A stretch of 12,373 bases of DNA from Actinomycetes bacterium (GTDB taxonomy: Bacteria; Actinomycetota; Acidimicrobiia; Acidimicrobiales; Palsa-688), in assembly GCA_021846485.1 (NCBI GenBank), contig JAJZWW010000059.1:1-12373 (forward strand), in the 5' to 3' direction. This document shows, in pieces, positions 5,232-11,190 of the stretch. The notes beneath the pieces were generated by a model. The model had not been told where the DNA came from. It did not search any database and worked only from the letters and a program-made list of their open reading frames with translations. Position numbers and translations under genes: made by a program. Every line of letters starts with the position of its first letter. The stretch's first letter is position 1.

Positions 5232-5633
5232 TCACCAGCCGGACGGGCCGGGAGGGACGTCGACTGCCATCTCGCGGAGGGCCTCGAGGGGGACCACCTC
5301 CAAGGTCCGCTCCTCGGTGGAGGCGAGGACCACGTAGCAGGCCGCCCCGTCTCGGTAGGCCCGTAGCCAGTTGGCTGCAGTCACGCACCACCGGTCCCCC
5401 GGCACCAGGCCGGGGAAGCCCCAGAGGGGCACCGGGGTGGACAGGTCGTTGCCGATCGTCCGTTGGTGCTCGAGGAACTGGGCGGTGACCACCGCGCAGA
5501 TCGTGTGCCTTCCCACGTCCTCGGGCCCCGTGGTGCAGCAACCGTCCCGGTAGAAGCCGGTGAGCGGCTTCGTGCCACACGGCTCGAGCTCGCCTCCGAG
5601 GACGTTGTGGGCCACCTCGACAGTCTGGCGCAT
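5232..5633 (-). CDS. DUF2237 family protein
   Basis: This 133-residue protein matches the small conserved DUF2237 family along its whole length. Diagnostic stretches are NVLGGELEPCGTKPLTGFYR (10-29), DGCCTTGPEDVGRHTICAVV (30-49), GNDLSTPVP (61-69), GFPGLVPGDRWCV (72-84) and LEVVPLEALREMAV (111-124). Conserved cysteines C19, C32, C33, C46 and C83 are present, suggesting metal binding or redox sensitivity, but no biochemical function is established that I know of. No signal peptide or membrane helix is present, so it is probably cytoplasmic. I chose ATG at 5633 because conserved sequence starts ten residues later; GTG at 5636 directly before it is equally possible, and the longer reading to 5762 would add unconserved residues overlapping the protease gene. 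No good SD sequence lies at ideal distance, though AGGAGG and CGGAG occur further upstream within a hairpin. Confidence 0.88.
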   Translation of the reverse strand: MRQTVEVAHNVLGGELEPCGTKPLTGFYRDGCCTTGPEDVGRHTICAVVTAQFLEHQRTIGNDLSTPVPLWGFPGLVPGDRWCVTAANWLRAYRDGAACYVVLASTEERTLEVVPLEALREMAVDVPPGPSGW

Positions 5634-5648
5634 CACCGCAGGGCACGC

Positions 5649-5678
5649 TCCGGGGCCGGCCTCCTGGCCGGCCCCGGA
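5649..5678 (-). terminator. GC-rich hairpin after the serine protease gene, probable terminator
   Basis: TCCGGGGCCGGCC (5649-5661) and GGCCGGCCCCGGA (5666-5678) form a perfect 13-base-pair stem with loop TCCT. It begins 34 bases after the protease stop and ends 15 bases before the DUF2237 start on the same strand. There is no T-run, as with many actinobacterial terminators. It could equally be a 5' leader structure hiding the AGGAGG of the downstream gene, since that sequence lies inside the loop and stem. Confidence 0.55.
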
Positions 5679-5712
5679 AGAGTTGGTGGGGGATCCTCGG
5701 TAGGGCGGGTCC

Positions 5713-7392
5713 TCACTGCGGCGGACCGGCCCGCAGCACCAGGCTGGTCGAGGACCGGGCACCGTCGGGCTTCACGTAGCCGAGCGAGATCTGCTGGCCG
5801 ACGTGCAGCTGCAGGATCTGCTGGGTGAGGCCCGCAGGCGAGCCGACCGAGTGGCCGTCGATGCTCGTGATGATGTCCCCCTGGCTCAGGCCGGAGGAAG
5901 CCGCCGCAGTGCCCGGCAGGACCCCGGCGATGGCTGCCCCCGACGACGTCGGCGGGGTGGACGGGGTGCCGGAGTTGCCCGAGGTGCCGAAGCCGCCGAA
6001 GCCGCCGAAGCCCGCCCCGCTCCCCGAGGCGCCGTAGAGCTGGTCGGGCTTGGTGACCTCCACGCCGAGGAACGGCGTGGAGCCGATGTGCACGTCGCTC
6101 GACGAGCGCCCCGCCTCGATCTGGCGGGCCAGCCTGACCGCCCGGCCGATCGGGATGGAGAAGCCCTCGGTGGCCGAATTGGACGGTGTCTGGAAGGTGA
6201 ACGACCCGTTGGTCGACGCCGCCGTGTCGACCCCGACCACTCTGCCGCTCGCGGTGACCAGCGGGCCTCCGGAATCGCCGGGCCGGATGTCGGCGTTGGT
6301 CTCGATCAGGCCGTGGAGCGTCTCGGTGGTGCCGCTGCCGGCGTCCGAGGCGGTGATCGACTGGTTGAGGGCGACGATCGACCCCCCGGCCACGCTCGGC
6401 GCCCCGCCGGCCCCCCCGGCGTTGCCGATACCGACGATCGGCTCGCCCTTGCGGAGACGAGCGGAGTTGCCGAGCTTCACGGTGGACAGCCCCGATGCGT
6501 GCTCTAGCTGCAGCACCGCGATGTCGTCGGTGCGGTCGTAGCCGACGACCTTCGCCCGGTAAGTGCGGCCGTTGCCGATGTCGGTCACCGAGATGGCGGT
6601 GGCCCCCTGGATCACGTGGTTGTTGGTGAGCACCTCGCCGCGGGAGGTGAGCACCATGCCGGTACCCGCCGCCTCCTCGCTCTGGTAGGACAGCTGGGTG
6701 TTGATGTCCACCAGGCCGGGGTCGACGCGCTTGGCGATCGCCGTCACGTCCGAGGGGCTGCCCGACGAGGTGGACACCGAGCCGCCGCCCGGGGAGGTCT
6801 GCGGGAAGCCGGGGATGCCCGAGCCGATCGACCCCGACCCGCTACTCCCGCTCGAGCCGCTCGACGGGGCGCTGGCGGAGGCGTTGGAAGGACCCCCGAG
6901 ACCGGCGCCGATGCCGACGCCGGCGCCACCGACGATCAGGGCTCCTGCGGCGAGGAGGGCGATCAGCGCGCCGCGCCGGCGCCGCCGGTGGCCCTCCGGT
7001 CCGGGACCTGCGCCAGGTTGCCCGGGGCCGTAGCCGCCCCATCCTCCGCCACCGCCGTGCCCGTAGGCAGGGTAGCCCCAGGGTCCCGCCGACCATGGCG
7101 GGGACCACGGGCCGGGCTGCCCCCAACCCTCAGCTGGCGGCCGGGGCTGTCCGGCCCCCTGGTGCCAGTCCGGCGGCGGTGGCCACGGCCCCGGGGGCGG
7201 GGCTCCCCATGGCCCGTGCTGCCCGCTCCCGCCGTGGGGGGATCCGACCCCGCCGGGCTGGCCGGGGGTGGCTCCGGGTCCCGAGCCGGCAGGAGGGTGG
7301 TCCTGCCAGCCCGACGGTCCACCCGGCTCCTGGGGGGGGCTGCCGGCGGGGTCGGCCCAGCCTTGGTCCTTGCGGATCTCGTCGTCTGCCAT
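5713..7392 (-). CDS. Membrane-anchored trypsin-like serine protease with PDZ domain (HtrA/DegP-like, S1C)
   Basis: The product (559 residues from this start) is an HtrA-type envelope protease. A long Pro/Gly/Trp-rich cytoplasmic tail of about 130 residues ends in a run of arginines, followed by one membrane helix (ALIALLAAGALIVGGAGVGI) and a Ser/Gly linker. The protease domain has the full triad; in numbering from the alternative start at 7452 these are H279 (LTNNHVI), D310 (TDDIAVLQL) and S394 (RPGDSGGPL). A C-terminal PDZ domain follows (FLGVEV, then AGVLPGTAAASSGLSQGDIITSIDG), with a Gly/Phe-rich loop inserted between its first strands. The active site faces outward and probably handles misfolded envelope proteins. 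ATG at 7392 (MADDE) has GAGGAG nine bases upstream; ATG at 7452 has only a weak AGGCGG. It is divergent from the next operon and followed by a GC hairpin. Confidence 0.93.
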   Translation of the reverse strand: MADDEIRKDQGWADPAGSPPQEPGGPSGWQDHPPAGSGPGATPGQPGGVGSPHGGSGQHGPWGAPPPGPWPPPPDWHQGAGQPRPPAEGWGQPGPWSPPWSAGPWGYPAYGHGGGGGWGGYGPGQPGAGPGPEGHRRRRRGALIALLAAGALIVGGAGVGIGAGLGGPSNASASAPSSGSSGSSGSGSIGSGIPGFPQTSPGGGSVSTSSGSPSDVTAIAKRVDPGLVDINTQLSYQSEEAAGTGMVLTSRGEVLTNNHVIQGATAISVTDIGNGRTYRAKVVGYDRTDDIAVLQLEHASGLSTVKLGNSARLRKGEPIVGIGNAGGAGGAPSVAGGSIVALNQSITASDAGSGTTETLHGLIETNADIRPGDSGGPLVTASGRVVGVDTAASTNGSFTFQTPSNSATEGFSIPIGRAVRLARQIEAGRSSSDVHIGSTPFLGVEVTKPDQLYGASGSGAGFGGFGGFGTSGNSGTPSTPPTSSGAAIAGVLPGTAAASSGLSQGDIITSIDGHSVGSPAGLTQQILQLHVGQQISLGYVKPDGARSSTSLVLRAGPPQ

Positions 7393-7569
7393 CGCTGACC
7401 ACTCCTCGGTGCCGGGGGTTCCTCCTCCCAGCTTGGTACCAGTCATGCCCATCCGCCTGAGTGCCTGCTGAGAGAGTCCTCAGGATTTGCTCGGAGAGGT
7501 CTCGGAGGTCCCGGGGACTCCACCCGTTCGGGTTGGTCAACACCTCCAGGGGGGGCAGACTGTTCCTCC
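7393..7569. promoter_or_regulatory. Divergent promoter region between protease gene and oxidoreductase operon
   Basis: This 177-base stretch must drive both the leftward protease and the rightward oxidoreductase operon. It includes a near-palindrome at 7504-7521, GGA-(G)-GTCCC-G-GGGAC-TCC, about 50 bases before the GTG start, and a spaced pair CCTGAG/CTCAGG (7456-7461 with 7479-7484). No clear -10/-35 pair was found on either strand. If the protease starts at 7452, the region shrinks to 117 bases. Confidence 0.4.
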
Positions 7570-9195
7570 GTGCCGCCCACCACCTCCGCAGCGCTGCTCA
7601 CCGACGAGGAGGGTCGCTCCCGACTCGAGGCCCTCGCCGGTCTCCTCGTGGAGGCCCCCGCCACCTGCGTGGTCCCCCTGTCGGCTCCCGACGGCCCCGA
7701 CGGCGCCACCGCGGTGGTCGTCGACGCGGTCGCTCTTTCCCCTGACATGCAACGCTGGGCGGACCGCGTGGCCGGAGCCGGCGGGACCGTGCTGCGTCTG
7801 GGCGGCCCGCCCGGAGCCGGCGACCTCCCTGCTGGGGAGTGGTTCGTGACCCTCTCCGAAGCCGCTCGGCCCTGGTCGGCCCGCCTGCCCGGGGAGTGGG
7901 CGGTGCTCGGGGCGTTCTCCCCCCTCTCCCCGAGCGGCGGCGACGACGTCCTCGCCACGATCAACGTCGGCTACACCGACCGACCGGTGCTCACCCGCCG
8001 CGGGGTGGGGGCCGGTCAGGTGGTCACCTGCGCCCTCGGCGACGAGCCGAGCCTGCGCACCCCGGAGTTGAGGAGCCTCCTGCGGCGCCTGCTCGCCGGG
8101 AGAGCCGAGCCCGGCGGGCTGCTCGGCGTCGCCATCGTCGGCTACGGCCCGCTCGGCGGCATGGGCCTGCACCACGCACTTGCTGCCGCGGCCACCGACG
8201 GGCTCCAGCTGGTGGCGGTCTGTGATTCCTCCCCCGAGCGGCTCCAAGCGGCCGCCAAGGAGCACCCGGGAGTCGCCGCCTACTCCACTCCGGGCGAGCT
8301 CGGAGCCGACCCCGACGTGCACGTCGCGATCGTCGCCACCCCACCCTCCACCCACCCGGAGCTGGCGGAGGCGCTGATCCGGGCGGGCAAGCACGTCGTG
8401 TGCGAGAAGCCTCTGTGCTTCACCCCCGCGCAGGCCGACTGCCTGATCGAGCTCGCCGCCGGCCACGGAGTGGCCCTGACCGTGCACCAGAACCGCCGCT
8501 GGGACCCCGACTTCGTCGCGGCCCGCTCGGTGGTGGAGTCCGGACGCATGGGCGAGCTGTTCAACATGGAGACCTTCGTCGGCGGCTTCGAGCACCCCTG
8601 CCGGGCGTGGCACTCCGAGGTGAGCATCTCGGGCGGCGCGATCTACGACTGGGGCGCGCACTACCTCGACTGGACCCTGCTGCTCATGGGGGACGACCCC
8701 GTGTCGGTCAGTGCCAGCGGTCACAAACGGGTGTGGCGCGACGTGACCAACGAGGACCAGGTCCGGGTACGCCTCGGCTGGGCGGACGGCCGGGAGGCGG
8801 AGTTCGTCCACAGCGACGTGGCCGCCGTCCGCCGCCCCAAGCTGTACCTGCAGGGCACCCGGGGGACGCTGGCCGGCCACTACCGGTCGGTCACCTTCGA
8901 GTCGATCGAGCCGGGGATCGGCTACCGCGCCCACCCCGCCCACCACGCCGAGGCGCCGGCGGAGCTGACCCTCGTCACCTACACCAGCCGCCTCGGCCTC
9001 ACCGAGGAACGGGTGGCGCTGCCCCCGCCGGCGGAGTTCGCCTTCCACGCGAACCTCGCCGACCACCTCCTGCTCGGCGAGCCGCTGGCAGTGACCGCGC
9101 CGTCGGTGCGCAGAGTCGTCGCGGTACTCGACGCCGCCAAGCGCTCCCTCGGGGCGGGGGGAGTGGCCGTCGAGCTTCCCGGAGCGGGGCGGTGA
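7570..9195 (+). CDS. ThuA-like domain fused to Gfo/Idh/MocA-family oxidoreductase
   Basis: This 541-residue protein has two parts. Residues about 1-176 resemble a degenerate ThuA/glutamine-amidotransferase-like domain: an alternating strand-helix pattern (ATAVVVDAVAL, GGTVLRLGG), then YTDRPVLTRRGVGAGQVVTCALGDE, which matches the ThuA end motif P-V-x-x-x-R-x-G-x-G-x-V. Residues 185-535 are a complete Gfo/Idh/MocA oxidoreductase: nucleotide-binding loop GVAIVGYGPLGGMGL (186-200), VAIVATPPSTHPELAEALIRAGKHVVCEKP (252-281) with E279-K280-P281, and the active-site stretch GGAIYDWGAHYLDW (355-368) with D360 and H364. It would oxidise or reduce a sugar or polyol with NAD(P). The start is GTG; the upstream G-run is a weak SD. 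It overlaps the next gene by four bases. The dehydrogenase call is firm, the N-terminal domain name moderately so. Confidence 0.88.
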   Translation: MPPTTSAALLTDEEGRSRLEALAGLLVEAPATCVVPLSAPDGPDGATAVVVDAVALSPDMQRWADRVAGAGGTVLRLGGPPGAGDLPAGEWFVTLSEAARPWSARLPGEWAVLGAFSPLSPSGGDDVLATINVGYTDRPVLTRRGVGAGQVVTCALGDEPSLRTPELRSLLRRLLAGRAEPGGLLGVAIVGYGPLGGMGLHHALAAAATDGLQLVAVCDSSPERLQAAAKEHPGVAAYSTPGELGADPDVHVAIVATPPSTHPELAEALIRAGKHVVCEKPLCFTPAQADCLIELAAGHGVALTVHQNRRWDPDFVAARSVVESGRMGELFNMETFVGGFEHPCRAWHSEVSISGGAIYDWGAHYLDWTLLLMGDDPVSVSASGHKRVWRDVTNEDQVRVRLGWADGREAEFVHSDVAAVRRPKLYLQGTRGTLAGHYRSVTFESIEPGIGYRAHPAHHAEAPAELTLVTYTSRLGLTEERVALPPPAEFAFHANLADHLLLGEPLAVTAPSVRRVVAVLDAAKRSLGAGGVAVELPGAGR

Positions 9196-10229
9196 CCGCG
9201 GTGGCACCTTTGCGCTGGGGGGTGATCGCCCCGACCGCGGCGATCGCCCGGCTGGCGGTCCTGCCCGCCCTCGCCGCCTCACCGAGCGCGGCGGTGGTGG
9301 CCGTCGGCAGCCGTTCGGCCGACGCGCCGGCAGGTCGCGCCCAGGCGGGCGTCGGGCCCGAGGTGCGCTGGTACCGCAGCTACGAGGCCGTGCTCGCAGA
9401 CGACGAGGTCGAGGCGGTGTACGTGCCGCTGCCCAACAGCCTCCACCGGCCCTGGGTGGAAGCCGCCCTCGGCGCCGGCAAGCACGTGCTGTGCGAGAAG
9501 CCACTGGCACTCACCGCCTCCGACGCCGCGGCGATGGCAGCTGCCGCCGAGGCCGCCGGCCGGGTGCTGCTCGAGGCCTACATGACGCCCCACCACCCCC
9601 GCAGCCAGGCGATCGCCGCGGCCAGCCGGGAGGTCGGCCCGGCTCGCTTCGCCCGCACCGCTTTCACCGGAAGGATGGACCGCCCCGGCAACCATCGCTG
9701 GGACCCGGCGATGGGCGGGGGAGCGCTCGCCGACCTCGGGATCTACTGCCTCGCCCCGGTCCTGTCCTTCGCCGGCGGGGAGCCGGAGTGGGTGGCCGCC
9801 CGTGAGGTCCCTGGCACCGACCCGGCCGCCGGGCGTGACCCGCACGCTGTAGCCGTCGACGTGTCCTTCGCCGGGCTGCTCGGGTTCGCCGGCGGGTTGC
9901 TCGCCAGCTTCGAGTGCTCCTTCGACGCGGCCGAGCGCCAGGTGCTCGAGCTGGTCGGCGCCGACGCGGCGGTCTCCTGCGAACGGGCCCACACCCCGGG
10001 GCCGGAGGACACCTCCTATCGGTGGCGGCACTCCGACGGCCGCGTCGAGGAGCGCCAGGGCGGCGGCGGCGAGCTCTACCGGCTGATGGTCGAGCAGTTC
10101 GCCGAGGTGGTGGCGGGACGGGAGGAGCCCCTGCACCCCCTGGCGGACACGCTCGCGGTGGCCCGTACGCTCGACCGCTCGAGGGAGGCGGCCGCGGACG
10201 GCTCCGGGCTGTCCCGAGCGACCCCCTAG
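9192..10229 (+). CDS. Gfo/Idh/MocA-family oxidoreductase (dihydrodiol dehydrogenase-like)
   Basis: This is a 345-residue cytoplasmic oxidoreductase of the two-domain Gfo/Idh/MocA fold. The N-terminal Rossmann part starts LRWGVIAPTAAIARLAVLP (7-25). Next come VEAVYVPLPNSLHRPWVEAA (73-92) and AGKHVLCEKPLAL (95-107) with E102-K103-P104. EAYMTPHHPR (128-137) resembles the E-A-F-M-x-x-x-H-P of dihydrodiol/xylose dehydrogenase-like members, and MGGGALADLGIYCL (174-187), with D181 and Y185, is the active-site helix. The nucleotide loop reads G-V-I-A-P-T-A-A-I-A and lacks the usual second glycine. The GTG start overlaps the previous stop as GTGA, with GGAG seven bases upstream, so the two are translationally coupled; a second GTG at 9201 is possible. 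Substrate unknown; a sugar or polyol is likely from the family. Confidence 0.9.
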   Translation: MTAVAPLRWGVIAPTAAIARLAVLPALAASPSAAVVAVGSRSADAPAGRAQAGVGPEVRWYRSYEAVLADDEVEAVYVPLPNSLHRPWVEAALGAGKHVLCEKPLALTASDAAAMAAAAEAAGRVLLEAYMTPHHPRSQAIAAASREVGPARFARTAFTGRMDRPGNHRWDPAMGGGALADLGIYCLAPVLSFAGGEPEWVAAREVPGTDPAAGRDPHAVAVDVSFAGLLGFAGGLLASFECSFDAAERQVLELVGADAAVSCERAHTPGPEDTSYRWRHSDGRVEERQGGGGELYRLMVEQFAEVVAGREEPLHPLADTLAVARTLDRSREAAADGSGLSRATP

Positions 10230-10257
10230 AGGCCAGCCGGCCGGCGTCCCCTTGGCC

Positions 10258-10278
10258 GGGGCCGCTGCGGACGGCCCC
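10258..10278. terminator. GC hairpin between convergent operons, possible bidirectional terminator
   Basis: GGGGCCG (10258-10264) pairs with CGGCCCC (10272-10278) around a seven-base loop in the 58-base gap between two convergent genes. A second inverted repeat overlaps it: GCGGACGG (10267-10274) with CCGTCCGC (10295-10302), which reaches into the end of the leftward gene. No T-runs are present. The convergent position supports a shared terminator role. Confidence 0.45.
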
Positions 10279-10287
10279 AGTTCCCGG

Positions 10288-11187
10288 TCAGGGACCGTCC
10301 GCGGCGACGGGTTCTGCGGCCGCCTGCTGGGCCGCGGCGAGCACCCGCACCACCTCGACGCCGAAGCCGACGTCGCAGGGGTGGTCGGTCCGGCCCTCGG
10401 CGATCGCCGCCAGCAGGTCGTCGAGGGCGTGGCGGTAGGCGTCGTCGACACCCGTCGGGTCCCCGGGGCGGTGCAGCACGCCGCGCTCCCCGTAGAAGGT
10501 CGCCCGGCTCTCCCGGGCGGCCGGCGGGGCGTCGAGGGCGAGCAGCAGGGCGCCGGCGCCCCCGCCCCGATGTCCAGTGCTCACCACCACCGCGTCACCC
10601 GGGCCGCGCACCGCGCTCACCGTCTCGACCGGGCCGAGGGCCGGTTCGAGCGTCGCCAGCGCATGGGGCCCGACGTCCCACAGCGCCCCGCGCTCGCGCC
10701 GCCACCGAGATCCGGCGTAGGGGCTCCCCGGGGTGAAGATCGAGCCCATCTCCACGTACGTGGCCACCCCCCAGCCTCCCCGGGAGAGCTGGTCCCACCA
10801 AGGCGCGAGGCCCGGGCTGAAGCGGGCCGTGAAGAAGACCACCGACGCTACGCCGGCGGACCGTGCCGCAGCGGCCACCGACTCGGCGGCGGGGACGTCG
10901 AGGGCTACGGGCTTGTCGAGCAGTAGGTGACGCCCGGCGGCGGCCGCGCTCTCGGCTACCCTCGCCTGCACGTCGGGCGGCAGGGCGACGGAGACCGCGT
11001 CGACGTCGCTCAGTAGCGCGACGAGATCGGTCGTCGCCCGGCAGCGGAGCTCCCCCGCAAGTGAGGCCGCCCGCCCGGCGTCGCGCCCCCAGACGGCCAC
11101 CAGCTCGACCCCGGGGTGGGACGCCAGGCCGGGGCCGTGGACCGTCGCCGCCCAGTGGCCGGTGCCGAGCAGCCCGAAGCGGACCAC
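10288..11187 (-). CDS. Gfo/Idh/MocA-family oxidoreductase (third of the region)
   Basis: This 299-residue protein is a compact member of the Gfo/Idh/MocA family. The nucleotide-binding motif VRFGLLGTGHWAATVHGPGL (2-21) has a canonical G-x-G-x-x-A. VDAVSVALPPDVQARVAESA (62-81) and AGRHLLLDKPVAL (84-96) follow, with D91-K92-P93 replacing the usual E-K-P, a known variation. ALWDVGPHAL (168-177) with D171 and H175 is the active-site region. It is shorter than the usual 330-380 residues, with loss in the C-terminal sheet domain. The GTG start at 11187 lies three bases after the TAG of the upstream membrane-protein gene (TAG-CTA-GTG), so both form one transcript and are probably translationally coupled; GAGG lies about 13 bases upstream. 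It converges on the previous operon. Substrate not predictable. Confidence 0.9.
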   Translation of the reverse strand: MVRFGLLGTGHWAATVHGPGLASHPGVELVAVWGRDAGRAASLAGELRCRATTDLVALLSDVDAVSVALPPDVQARVAESAAAAGRHLLLDKPVALDVPAAESVAAAARSAGVASVVFFTARFSPGLAPWWDQLSRGGWGVATYVEMGSIFTPGSPYAGSRWRRERGALWDVGPHALATLEPALGPVETVSAVRGPGDAVVVSTGHRGGGAGALLLALDAPPAARESRATFYGERGVLHRPGDPTGVDDAYRHALDDLLAAIAEGRTDHPCDVGFGVEVVRVLAAAQQAAAEPVAADGP

Positions 11188-11190
11188 TAG

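Noticed and set aside
8400..9191. Upstream extension of the second oxidoreductase frame back to 8400
   Set aside because: This portion lies inside the first oxidoreductase gene in another frame and is Arg/Pro-rich; the real start is the GTG at 9192 with its SD sequence.
7537..9510. 657-codon minus-strand frame over the ThuA-like/oxidoreductase gene
   Set aside because: It is antisense to a gene with complete Gfo/Idh/MocA motifs and contains no domain pattern.
9279..10451. 390-codon minus-strand frame over the second oxidoreductase gene
   Set aside because: Antisense shadow of a gene with E-K-P and active-site motifs.
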